From positions 186,001 through 250,000 of the forward strand of contig NC_072812.1 of assembly GCF_003013715.1 (NCBI RefSeq): a stretch of 64,000 nucleotides of DNA, given 5' to 3'. The stretch comes from Candidozyma auris (taxonomy: Eukaryota > Ascomycota > Pichiomycetes > Serinales > Metschnikowiaceae). This document shows positions 1-9,248 of the stretch, one piece after another. Position 1 is the stretch's first letter. The number at the start of each line of letters is the position of its first letter. Position numbers and translations under genes: made by a program. Under the pieces are notes generated by a model. That model saw only the letters and a list, made by a program, of their open reading frames with translations. It was not told the origin of the DNA and did not search any database.

Positions 1-1
1 C

Positions 2-451
2 GAGCTTTCCAAACTTTACGAGGAATATCACGGCATTAGAGCTAACCAGATGGCCGCAAATGACTGGGATTATTATTTCAAATCAGTAGTACCTATACAA
101 GACATGGCTGAAGACGAGGAGTCACCAGATGTGCAAGAACGACACAAGCGTGGCAACATAGACTCATACTACGATATCGACAATCGCTACTTCAAGAAGA
201 ACAAGATCCAGCTCACGAAAACCAAGTTGGATGCTCTTGAACGATGGCAGACGTTTGAGGCGCAGCAAGGTGCTCGTAAGATCCCTCAGCGACCAGACGT
301 AAAGGTCCGCCTCACAGAATGTGATGGACTATCCCAAGATGAAGTTGACGACGATATCTTGTTGATTCGTAGCAGCAGGCTGCACGAAAAAGCCCTAGAG
401 ACCTTTCAGATTCAAGATGATGCTCGGAGGACGAAGCAAACTAATAAATAA
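2..451 (+). CDS. 3' end of an unrecognised protein gene (cut by window edge)
   Basis: An open frame runs from the window edge to a TAA stop, giving the last 149 codons of a larger protein. The first ATG, at position 50, is probably internal because the frame is open before it and reads as ordinary hydrophilic protein. The segment is rich in charged residues and Gln, with an acidic patch (DEVDDD) near the end; I see no membrane segment or known domain. The sequence CTAACCAG at 42-49 resembles the short branch-point/3' splice arrangement used elsewhere in this window, so an exon could begin at 50. The gene converges on UBX5 with 75 bp between stop codons. I do not recognise the family. Confidence 0.6.
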   Translation, partial: ELSKLYEEYHGIRANQMAANDWDYYFKSVVPIQDMAEDEESPDVQERHKRGNIDSYYDIDNRYFKKNKIQLTKTKLDALERWQTFEAQQGARKIPQRPDVKVRLTECDGLSQDEVDDDILLIRSSRLHEKALETFQIQDDARRTKQTNK

Positions 452-526
452 ACAGCATCGCGATCTTTTTGTAATGTTGAGGATTCGATAGCATGTTAAT
501 CACAAATAGGCCATGTAATAATTTAA

Positions 527-1951
527 TCAATCCTTCTCAAGTAAAATGCTAGCGTTTTTGAGTCCTGCATTCCCAATGGTCTCTTCGAGAGACTCTATCA
601 ACTTTGGTTTTCCAACACTAGAAATTGTGAATCTATCAGACTGTCCAATGCCGTATATAGACTCTTCCAGGTTCTTGAGAACATCTTTCAACCATTGGAA
701 GATGGTGAGCACGGTATCATTCTCGAAGTCAAATTTGTGGACCAAGCGCTTCCCGTTGGGAAATCTGAACTGTATTCTTGTGATGGAACCTGACGTCGGC
801 TCATCATGCCTATGTGGGGCGATGCTCTCAAACGGATCTTGAGTTTCAGCCGGCGATGCGACTTGCTCGTCTTCGTCGACCGTGATCGCATCAGCAGCAC
901 TCTTACCTTTGTTCTCGACAGCAGACTGTCTCATTGCAAATTCAATCTTTTGTTCCTCTGTCATTGCATCTGGATCAAATTTCACCTCGTGCCTCACATG
1001 AGGGTTATTCGAGTTTGGATTGAGAGAGAATTTTCCCAAAAATATCTCAACGTCAGCGAGCCATTCTTCAGTGTTTGGCACTGCTCCATCTGTCCACTTG
1101 TGAACACGTTCTCCAGTCATAGGATCCAAGATGGAGATGTGAGGAAAGCCATCAGGATGGTAAAAGTTGATGTAGGATTCACCATTGACGGAATCATGCT
1201 GAAACTGTAAAAAAACAAAATTCTTTTTGACACAACGCTTAATTTCCGGATCGGACCAGAAATCTCTGTTCAATACCTGGCACTGAAACTCGCTCTGGTC
1301 CTGGATGTTGATGAGAATCCATTTCTTTTCTTGTCTTCCCTTCTGCTTGGCTCCTTCGAGGTTTGTGCGCTCTATAAGGTCAAATGGAGGCTTGAATAAC
1401 TGGGCTAGCCGCCTTTGAGTGGATGTTAAATCGTTCATTCTATTTTGACGCATTCTCGATCTCCTGTTTCTTGGTGGGGATGTTTCGTTGTCCACGTCAA
1501 TCACCTCGTCGTCGTCATCGTCCTCGTCCAACTCAACAATCTGAGGTTCGTCCGAGAAATCCGCATCGTCGTCGTCATCAATATCGTCTTCATCATCGAA
1601 TCTCTGATTGAAAATACCAACGCGACCCCGACCAAACATATCATTCACTCTATCGATGGGGTTTTGCATTGCTCCAAGATCCGTCCACGAGTCCATCAAA
1701 GTCTCGTGGCGATGAACATTGGTATCTGCCTCTCTTACATTATCCTCACCATAGGCTTCCTGCTGTAGTCTCTGCGCTATATCCTCATCATTTTGATTTC
1801 CTGAAGCAGTTGAGGGCCCATTTGCACCCGATTCCATGAAAAGCTGGACGGCGTATTCGACATTGTTTCCTGTCAAATCCAAAAATCTCTTTGCGGTTGC
1901 TTCGTCTTCAGTGCCTGTGAAAGCAAGAAAGGTGGCAATGTCGTTGTCCAT
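527..1951 (-). CDS. UBX5: UBX-domain protein, Cdc48 cofactor Ubx5-like
   Basis: The 474-residue product has the Ubx5 layout. A UBA-like helix bundle lies at about 1-40, an Asp/Glu-rich linker at about 118-155, a thioredoxin-like UAS domain at about 186-307 (HPDGFPHISILDP is typical), a short UIM-like helix near 330-350, and a C-terminal UBX domain from about 390. In this family the UBX domain docks on the AAA ATPase Cdc48/p97 while UBA and UIM bind ubiquitin, so the protein links ubiquitinated clients to Cdc48. The start is the ATG at 1951; the frame extends a little upstream but without another ATG. The 3' end converges on the partial gene at the left edge. The orthology call rests on domain order and is firm. 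Confidence 0.9.
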   Translation of the reverse strand: MDNDIATFLAFTGTEDEATAKRFLDLTGNNVEYAVQLFMESGANGPSTASGNQNDEDIAQRLQQEAYGEDNVREADTNVHRHETLMDSWTDLGAMQNPIDRVNDMFGRGRVGIFNQRFDDEDDIDDDDDADFSDEPQIVELDEDDDDDEVIDVDNETSPPRNRRSRMRQNRMNDLTSTQRRLAQLFKPPFDLIERTNLEGAKQKGRQEKKWILINIQDQSEFQCQVLNRDFWSDPEIKRCVKKNFVFLQFQHDSVNGESYINFYHPDGFPHISILDPMTGERVHKWTDGAVPNTEEWLADVEIFLGKFSLNPNSNNPHVRHEVKFDPDAMTEEQKIEFAMRQSAVENKGKSAADAITVDEDEQVASPAETQDPFESIAPHRHDEPTSGSITRIQFRFPNGKRLVHKFDFENDTVLTIFQWLKDVLKNLEESIYGIGQSDRFTISSVGKPKLIESLEETIGNAGLKNASILLEKD

Positions 1952-3047
1952 GATTGACAATGATGAAGAGTCTTACTTCCACCCACAGATTTGGGAGTAG
2001 TTATAGTCGATGTACTGCAGATGGCTCATCGTGGCAACCACAAGACTTGTGTCCCATTCCACCGTTTATTATTAAAAGAACTTGATCTTACGGCTGAAAT
2101 TGAAGCACTGTTATCAAGTCGATTTAATAGATATATCTGTTGTTGTTCTAGCTTTAATTCCCGTAGGCTTCGTGTGGACAGTGTGCGAACAGTGGTCAGA
2201 TCCTCGGAGTGGGAGAGACTAAGAATGAGAGATGCCACAGCTTGAATAATTCAGCTTAATTCACTCGGTGCTAGGGATTTCAACAAGAAATCCAAAAAGT
2301 TGTTGTTGATTAATATTTTATTATATCATGAGACTAATGCTTATTCAAGGCATTCTTTTTCCTCGAAGTACCTTTTTAGAAGTGTTTCGCAGGGATTTGC
2401 AGCAATTATAGTGAATCTACAAAAAACGACCCTCATTGACAATGAAGCTCGCACCACCCACACTTTCTCCAATCTCTTCTTCAATTCTCAATTGGAAGAT
2501 CTCCCCCGCTTCTGTCATTGCACCTCCGCCACAATCTTGATGTGGCTCTTTAACTAAGAGAGCTCAAGAATGAGAACCCCAAAAACGGGTCTTACACCTG
2601 CACTTCCCTAACGACATTGTCGCGGTGCGATCATAGTCATGTCCAAGATCGATCACAACGCTTCACACCCCAGTTTCCTCAAGCAGTAGTTCAGTCAATC
2701 ATCTTCACTGCTTAGACCGGGTGCTTCACCTACTTTACCCGAAACCTAGATTCCTCGAAGTTACCTTCGGGAAAGTACTATTTGATCACCTCCAATTTTG
2801 GCCCTCCTCATTATCGATTCTTTAACACAAAGCATAACGAAGTCCTAGTCACCTCGTCCACCCAAAGTTAGCATCAGCCTTTCTTTATAGGCTTGCAGTT
2901 CCCACTCGTCTTGGAAACTCATCTCAAAACCAAATTAAACAGATTACACAACATCAAATTATCTCATTCGAAGCACTTTATTTTATGCAATCCACTCATT
3001 AGCCTAAATCATCTGAACACATACACTGGGAACGCCAATCGACCTTA
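1952..3047. other. Long divergent intergenic region, UBX5 / KSP1
   Basis: About 1.1 kb separates the two divergent starts. I find only short open frames without convincing codon pattern, no tRNA fold, and no paired splice signals. A CTAAC at 2607-2611 followed by an AG about 30 bases on has no matching 5' splice site that I could find. The region probably holds two promoters and a long KSP1 leader. Confidence 0.5.
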
Positions 3048-5393
3048 ATGGAACAGTATAATAGATACGATCGTGGTGGTCTTTTGAAAGACCGTTACCT
3101 CAAGGTTGCAGATATAAGTGAGGGATCCTATGGGCTAGTGTCATTAGCCAAGGACACCAAACTTAGCGACAAGTTAGTGGCTGTCAAATTCATTTTTCCC
3201 ATCGATTACAAACGAACCAAACAGTTAAAGGAGCTTTCGAAAACAGGGAGAGCAACTTCTTCCCCTGCTAAGCTTAGATCAAATGCGGCTGCGCCAGAGT
3301 CGCAGCATTCCGAGAGTTCCACCCTTAAAGCTCTTTACGAAGAAACAAACAAAGAAATTCGCATACACCAAATTCTTGGTGCCCATGACAACATCACCAA
3401 TTTGGTTGACTATTTTGACTCCTATCTTGTTCTCGAGTACTGCTCAAGAGGTGACTTGTATGAGGCCGTGCAGAACGGCCTCGGTCCAAGCACGTCTCAA
3501 GATATCAAGGATGTCTTCAGCCAAATTCTTGACGCATTGGCCTTTTGTCATACCAACTCAGTCTATCATAGAGACTTAAAACCTGAGAATATATTAATCG
3601 ACCAAGACTGGTCTATCAAAATTTGTGACTGGGGTCTTGCAACAACACAAAGGATTATCACGAACAAAGCTGAGTTCGACATTGGTTCAGAACGTTACAT
3701 GGCCCCAGAACTCTTTGATACTGAGCAAGAATCTTACGATGCCGCCAAGGCTGACTTATGGTCAGTTGGCGTGATTCTTCTCACTCTCGTATTCCACAAG
3801 AACCCTTTCCAAGTTGCCAATTATACTGATAAACGATTTTTACAGTTTTCAGCAAACAGAGAAGCGCTTTTTGACTTCTTCAGCAGCATGACTGGAGAAA
3901 TGTTCAGTACATTGAGATACTGTTTGAACATTGATCCGTCAAATAGAGATTTGGATAGCTTGAAACACGAGCTTGATAATCTCAACTACTTCACTATCGA
4001 TGAAGAGTACTGGGCAGAACATTCTGACGACGATGAGAACGGGTACGAGGACTACTATGAGGAACATGCAACGCCGGTCCAGGAACAAGAAAATGAAGAG
4101 GTCGACGAGTCACCTATGGAGTCAGATGACGAGATGTTCAAGTTCGATAATGAAGTCAAGGAGATGTCACCTCCACAGGCCCTTGTGATGTCACCCAAGG
4201 TTGCCGAAGCACCTCATGTAATTATTGACGAGGACCATAAGTTGCTAGAGTCAGCTTCAGAGAGCAGCACTGCCACTGAATCGATGCAAAGAGATGATTC
4301 TATGCCTTATAATCGTCGTGCTGATGCACTTTTGTCGCCAGCGATGGGTGCTCGGCCAATCCCCATTGGCGCCGGTCAGAGGCTCATTCGAAACACTCGT
4401 AAGCCTTTTGGTGTTGCTTCATATAACAAAAATGCGTTCAGTGCTAGACACGGATTTAGTCATCAGGGTACTAGCAATAGCTTCCACACCGGAAGTTTTG
4501 GGGCTAGGTTTCGTCGGGAGGATTTCTTTACTCCCAGAAGTGTCGTGAACCACTACATGGATAAGTATGGCGAGCAAAGAGAGCTCGAAAGATCGGAAAA
4601 AGACAAGAAAAGAAGATGGAAGCGTGGCCGTAAAAAGCAATCTTGGAAGCGTGCCGTCGGCCATGACTATCGAAACAGCGACCACCGCAACGGTCACAAT
4701 AATCAATCTGGATCGAAGCGGCACACCTATACCTCTGGTCATTCACACAATGATACAGCAACTCGTCGCAAACACGTCAACGGGAAAAGACGCCCACGTC
4801 CGGATTCTATGCAATCTCCTCAATTGCAACCCCAAGGCGGTGGTCGTGCTAATGGCAAGTATGTCCCTCCCAATTTGAGATCTCCTTCCTCAAAAGCCGT
4901 GGACCATTTGGTTGATGATTTGGATGGTTTTAGGCTCAATGAGGATCCAGTGTTTCACCTAGAAGGTGATCTTAAATCCATAGGAAATGGTCGCAGTACA
5001 GGGTCAGAAGTAAGAGGCAATGCTACCTCTCATAATTCGAAAGTTCCAACGTTCAACTCAGCTTATACTCAGCACTCTGATTCGAATGGTGTCATGACGT
5101 CAAAGACCCAACTCGAAGCGAATGGAAAAGGGAAATACATTCCACCATTCAAAAGAGGATCTCATACGGGAGCGGTTCACTTGGGAAATTTGAAAGCTAC
5201 AAATGTTCTCAACTCCCATCAAGCACCCAATACTTCAAATTTAGGGGCTGATGATATTGCCTCAAAACGGCGGTCTTATCAACTTGGGGCTGGATCAGGG
5301 TATGCCAACTATTTCAATAATGAGAATGTCCCTAGGAGCGCACCAGGCCACAACTGGATTGAAGAGAATAAAAACTGGTCAGACTTCGATTAG
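3048..5393 (+). CDS. KSP1: Ser/Thr protein kinase Ksp1
   Basis: This 781-residue protein has an N-terminal kinase domain of roughly 300 residues and a long disordered tail. The glycine-rich loop (SEGSYGLV) is near 24-31, the ATP-binding Lys is K47 in VAVKF, and the catalytic loop HRDLKPEN starts at 174. The metal-binding motif is D194-W-G rather than DFG, as also seen in some related kinases. The opening residues and ISEGSYG match S. cerevisiae Ksp1 as I recall it. Ksp1 acts downstream of PKA and TORC1 in filamentous growth and autophagy control. An insertion rich in Ser/Ala separates the early strands of the N-lobe. The tail is basic (about 500-570), carries two KY[VI]PP motifs at 604-608 and 696-700, and ends in NWSDFD. 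The start is the first in-frame ATG. Confidence 0.93.
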   Translation: MEQYNRYDRGGLLKDRYLKVADISEGSYGLVSLAKDTKLSDKLVAVKFIFPIDYKRTKQLKELSKTGRATSSPAKLRSNAAAPESQHSESSTLKALYEETNKEIRIHQILGAHDNITNLVDYFDSYLVLEYCSRGDLYEAVQNGLGPSTSQDIKDVFSQILDALAFCHTNSVYHRDLKPENILIDQDWSIKICDWGLATTQRIITNKAEFDIGSERYMAPELFDTEQESYDAAKADLWSVGVILLTLVFHKNPFQVANYTDKRFLQFSANREALFDFFSSMTGEMFSTLRYCLNIDPSNRDLDSLKHELDNLNYFTIDEEYWAEHSDDDENGYEDYYEEHATPVQEQENEEVDESPMESDDEMFKFDNEVKEMSPPQALVMSPKVAEAPHVIIDEDHKLLESASESSTATESMQRDDSMPYNRRADALLSPAMGARPIPIGAGQRLIRNTRKPFGVASYNKNAFSARHGFSHQGTSNSFHTGSFGARFRREDFFTPRSVVNHYMDKYGEQRELERSEKDKKRRWKRGRKKQSWKRAVGHDYRNSDHRNGHNNQSGSKRHTYTSGHSHNDTATRRKHVNGKRRPRPDSMQSPQLQPQGGGRANGKYVPPNLRSPSSKAVDHLVDDLDGFRLNEDPVFHLEGDLKSIGNGRSTGSEVRGNATSHNSKVPTFNSAYTQHSDSNGVMTSKTQLEANGKGKYIPPFKRGSHTGAVHLGNLKATNVLNSHQAPNTSNLGADDIASKRRSYQLGAGSGYANYFNNENVPRSAPGHNWIEENKNWSDFD

Positions 5394-5557
5394 CAAGTTT
5401 TTTGTCGAAAACTAAGGAAACACATTGCATTGATCAATTTGGCGCACGTGCTATTGTCGATTACATTTATGCTCCACCTTGGCAAGCATAGCGAGTATCT
5501 TTCACTTATATCATAGATATGTGCAATTCACTAACGATCGGTATGAAGTAAAACATT

Positions 5558-7178
5558 TCAGGTAATTTCGTTTTTGGTTATAACGTGGCAGAGCTTAAGT
5601 GCCGAACCAGCAAACCACCAGTAGTCCTTGAACTCTTCAAGTCTGCCAATACATCTTTTTGATGTTTTGTTGTAATAATTTTTAAATTCCTGTTTCTGTA
5701 CCTCAATGCCATAATGAGTGCTCAATTCAAGTTGAAGAAGGGCCACAACATGGAGAACAGCATGAACCACTACAATATGATGCAAAATTCGAGGTGACTC
5801 GAGATATTCTAGAACATCCGATGATGTTCGATGAATCTGCTGTATTGTTATCTCGATTTGTTTATCGAATGTAGCCAACAAAGAGGTATTGTGAAGCAGC
5901 AATGCCACGGAGTCGATACCCCGCCTCAAATATAACAAACATAGGTAAGCGTGAGTCACCTTAAGAAATCCTACCTTTTCGGGGTCATTAATTTCGGGTG
6001 GTATCCAACTTTCAATGTCTTTTTGCAAGTTTGCATCTATAGTTCTGCTAGCAGGGGGCCGATACAAGGCACATTGAATTCGATCAGTTAGGGTGTTTAG
6101 ATGCAACCATGAGCTGAATAAAATGACGTTATCCAGACTATTAGGATCATCTTCAAAGTCCCTTTCACTGAACGGCTCAATATAAAAATCCTTCATGTTG
6201 AAGATCATCTCTCTCCCACTTGTCGCCGACACAAGTCTATCACAGCAAAACGTCGTCCACAAGAGCCTTCGCAAGAGGGCTCTAGGGAAGGTCAGCGATT
6301 CCTTGGGAAGAGGAAATTGCGAGGCTTCATCCGAATATCCCATGTTAGTAATGGCCAACTCCCCACATAGATTGCACGCTTTTGCGACATATTCTTTGGA
6401 TGAAGTCACGCCCTCCATTCCTTCTTCGTGGATAGAGAGAAGTAAATATGCTTGTATGAGAACAACTTTGTTTGTTTCAACCATTTCAAGTAATTTGCAA
6501 CGTTCATATAATACCGCTAGCCGCTCTCTGAGGTTCTTTCGGGGAATAGTCTTGTCGAACCTCGTGGCCGCTAGAAACACGGCATTGAGCAATATAAGTG
6601 GCGACTGAGTAAAATTGGTTCTAAAATCCTGATCTACAACAGGGTAGAAGGGATAAAGATGATCGAAGAAAATATGAATCAACTTGCGTTGCTCGACTAT
6701 GCTAGGCAAGACAAAAGCGTTTTCGGCCTCCAAATACTTGCGTAGATTATTCCCGATTTGAGACAGAGTCCGACGCTCTCCCCTCCACGGATAGTAGAGC
6801 CCGTAAGCATCACCATCGAAACACAAGACAGAGTCCTTACTGAGTAATGAGGCCAAGGGCTGCGTTGCACATACAAACTGGGGCTTCCTCTGGTCTCTAT
6901 CACGGAACATTTTCACGAAAACATCTTCATCCAGTTCACCATAAGATTTCGGTAACAGCAGCCTATGACTTACCTTATCCCATTGACACTTCAACTTCAG
7001 AGTCTGACATCTAATGCAGCTCTTTTCACCGGATCTAATTTCGCATCTTCTCTTTCTAGATCGACATGATAGACATGCATTGTGGGCACGCTAATGTTAG
7101 CGGGTCTGCAGAAATTCCAAAAATGTAATTACGTACCTCTCGTTTTTGCACTGGGAACAGAGTTACAAGGAAGGACAT
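5558..7178 (-). CDS. Zn2Cys6 fungal transcription factor with a 5' mini-exon
   Basis: I read two exons: 7178-7137 (14 codons) and 7090-5558, joined across a 46-nt intron (7136-7091) with GTACGT at the 5' end and CTAACATTAG at the 3' end. Splicing gives 524 residues and restores a perfect zinc cluster, C20-X2-C23-X6-C30-X8-C39-X2-C42-X6-C49, followed by the basic start of a linker. Without the mini-exon the cluster has no ATG, because the frame is closed just upstream. The rest fits the fungal-specific transcription factor domain, with FFDHLYPFYPVVD near its start. The target genes are unknown. The gene is divergent from the DUF1479 gene over a 199-bp promoter, so that neighbour is the obvious candidate target. 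The splice model is inferred from sequence only. Confidence 0.85.
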
Positions 7179-7377
7179 TGATATGATGACGTGAAATGCC
7201 GGGTGGTATACTCAATTTGTCGAGCGGGCGGATTCCCCCCATTGAGAAATAGGTAGAGAGTGTGGGGCATCGAATTCATGCAGTAGAATTGGCTGCAAAT
7301 AGCCTCCACGAAGATATAAATATGAGTGTCACCTCAATCAAGAAGAAAAAACAAAGAAAAAAAAAATAATCAGGATA
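7179..7377. promoter_or_regulatory. Divergent promoter, zinc-cluster factor / DUF1479 gene
   Basis: Only 199 bp separate the two starts. A TATA box (TATAAATA, 7315-7322) lies 56 bp before the DUF1479 ATG. CGG triplets, the half-site bound by Zn2Cys6 factors, occur at 7200-7202, 7225-7227 and 7229-7231. They do not form a clean inverted or everted pair that I can name. A C-rich run follows at about 7234-7239. Control by the neighbouring factor is inference. Confidence 0.55.
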
Positions 7378-8772
7378 ATGCCATCTACGACTGCAAAAAT
7401 TCGTCATTTTGATCTCTTAACTGCTACCGTCAGACCAGAAGGTGACATCTCTACTTCGTTCAACTCTTTTGGCCAGGGGGAAACCTACGACAGCTCGTTT
7501 TGGGCTGACATCAAAAGATCACTTATTAAAGACCCGGAAGCATTCAAAGCTAGCTGGTTGCGTTTGAAAGAAGCTTATAAAGCAGGTCTTGAAGAGATCA
7601 AACAAAGAAAGAGCAGCATCATCCCCTCGGTGACATTGGACGAGTTGTGCAACATCGAACCCACGAAAAGAGAAGAGATCTTAAAAAGAGGATGCGTTGT
7701 CATCAGGGGCGTCATCCCGGAAAAAGAGGCGGAGGGTTATAAAGAGGAAGTGCTACAATACGTAAAAGAGAACCCACAGACTAAAGGCTTTCCTAAGGAC
7801 GCCAAGGTCGTTTATGAGCTTTATTGGTCAAGGCCTCAGGTCAGGGCTAGAGCGCACCCAAATATGAAGAAGGCCACGAGGTTCATGAACAACTTATTCC
7901 ATGCTGATCCTCAGGCAGAGGTGCTTTTAGACCAGAATGTATCTTACGCAGACAGACTACGTATTAGACAACCTGGAGATGCGTTCTTCTCCCTTGGGCC
8001 CCATGCTGACGGGGGATCCCTTGAAAGATGGGAAGATCCAGCTTACAGCGCTTGCTACAAGCCTATCTTTGAAGGGAGATGGGAAGAGTTTGATCCAAAC
8101 GACGCCACACACAGAATCAACATCAATATGGAAAAATATGCCTCCAATGGTAATTGCAACATCTTCCGAGCATACCAAGGATGGTTGGCTGTTTCAGAAA
8201 TTGCGCCAAAGGAAGGCACCATATTGTTTGCCCCATTGATAAAAGAAGTCACAGCCCACTGGATCATGAGTCCCTTCTTCGACGAAAATGACAACCTCAA
8301 GTTCGACTCGTCGTTGCCCGGCACTTTCCCTGGTAAAAGTCAGGAATTCAACAACAAGACACACCCTACATTGCAATTGGACGACTTGATGGTGCCAGTA
8401 CCTCCAGTAAAACCAGGAGACATGGTTTTCTGGCATTGTGACTTGATTCACGCCGTTGACTCCGTACATGAGGGCCCGCACGACTCCTCGGTGTTCTACA
8501 TTCCCTCTGCCCCCTTGTGTGATATAAATGTCAAGTACGCTGCAATCCAGCGTGAAGCGTTCTTAAAGGGTCTTGCTGGTCCTGATTTTCCAGGCTTCCC
8601 ACATGGTATTGCCGAGTCTGAGCACATTGGCAGGGGCACTCCAGAGGATGTAGTGGAGGTCGGAGGCACTGAGGCGCTAAGAGAGTTTGCCCTTGCCCCC
8701 TTCAGTGCCGAAAACCTTACTCCAGGTGAACAAGAGATTGTCAAGCGGGCCAACAAGCTACTCTTTTGTTAA
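7378..8772 (+). CDS. DUF1479 (YbiU-type) oxygenase-like protein
   Basis: The 464-residue product belongs to the DUF1479 family, known from bacteria (E. coli YbiU) and fungi. The fold is related to Fe(II)/2-oxoglutarate dioxygenases. The expected iron triad is visible: H209-A-D211 in GPHADGG, and a distal His in the WHCDLIHAVDS segment (H353 or H358). An Arg-rich patch (RININ) lies between them and could hold the co-substrate. The substrate is not known to me, and S. cerevisiae has no obvious counterpart. There is no signal peptide or membrane segment, so it is probably cytosolic. A strong TATA box and the divergent zinc-cluster gene suggest inducible expression. Family membership is secure; the biochemical role is not. 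Confidence 0.85.
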   Translation: MPSTTAKIRHFDLLTATVRPEGDISTSFNSFGQGETYDSSFWADIKRSLIKDPEAFKASWLRLKEAYKAGLEEIKQRKSSIIPSVTLDELCNIEPTKREEILKRGCVVIRGVIPEKEAEGYKEEVLQYVKENPQTKGFPKDAKVVYELYWSRPQVRARAHPNMKKATRFMNNLFHADPQAEVLLDQNVSYADRLRIRQPGDAFFSLGPHADGGSLERWEDPAYSACYKPIFEGRWEEFDPNDATHRININMEKYASNGNCNIFRAYQGWLAVSEIAPKEGTILFAPLIKEVTAHWIMSPFFDENDNLKFDSSLPGTFPGKSQEFNNKTHPTLQLDDLMVPVPPVKPGDMVFWHCDLIHAVDSVHEGPHDSSVFYIPSAPLCDINVKYAAIQREAFLKGLAGPDFPGFPHGIAESEHIGRGTPEDVVEVGGTEALREFALAPFSAENLTPGEQEIVKRANKLLFC

Positions 8773-9248
8773 GTATTTGCAACGAATTGGAATGGGCAGC
8801 ATTTATAATTTCATTTTTTCTTTTTTTTTTTTGGTAGCCAGTTTTGTAGCGTAGAAGACGAGTGCACAACGGAATCCGCGATAGGAAATAAGCGCTAAGC
8901 GCTTGTCAATTGAGTTCCTCAATTTAGAATACCGCAGGCGAACGCACTTACCCGTCTAGGTGAGCCATAGATAAGAGGAAGACGGTTGGCCTAAAAAATA
9001 ACAAGCGAAACCCTCCCGTATTATCCAAGGGGGGCCATGTGAATAAAGAATTCATTAAGGGCTTATCTCCTACATGGACACTGATGGATTATAATGGACT
9101 TTAAAACTGTGGATGCAGCACTTCCAGTTAGTGCGCATTACCAAAGACGCATTCTCCCCCACTATATAAGGCACCCTAGGGGACCTGATCGAACGTTAAC
9201 TAGAAGTTACTTTTCTTTTTGATTTTATTTTCCCAGTCACGGTTTACT
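8773..9248 (+). promoter_or_regulatory. Intergenic region with the GRE2-like gene promoter
   Basis: This 476-bp gap follows the DUF1479 stop. A T-rich run lies near 8817-8832. A C-rich element and a TATA box (TATATAAG, 9163-9170) sit 79 bp before the reductase ATG, followed by a short pyrimidine-rich leader. A G-run near 9029-9034 (AAGGGGGG) contains AGGGG, the core of stress-response elements. No gene is apparent here. Confidence 0.6.

Noticed and set aside
42..49. CTAACCAG as a possible intron end in the left-edge gene
   Set aside because: The reading frame is open on both sides and the spacing is even shorter than in the four credible introns, so I treat it as coding.
8817..8846. T-run followed by TAGCCAGT as a further copy of the 13-mer
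   Set aside because: It differs from TTTCGCAGCCAGT at two or more internal positions, so it was not counted.
9219..9248. N-terminal extension of the GRE2-like protein
   Set aside because: There is no ATG in the extension; the ATG at 9249 fits the family start and the TATA spacing.
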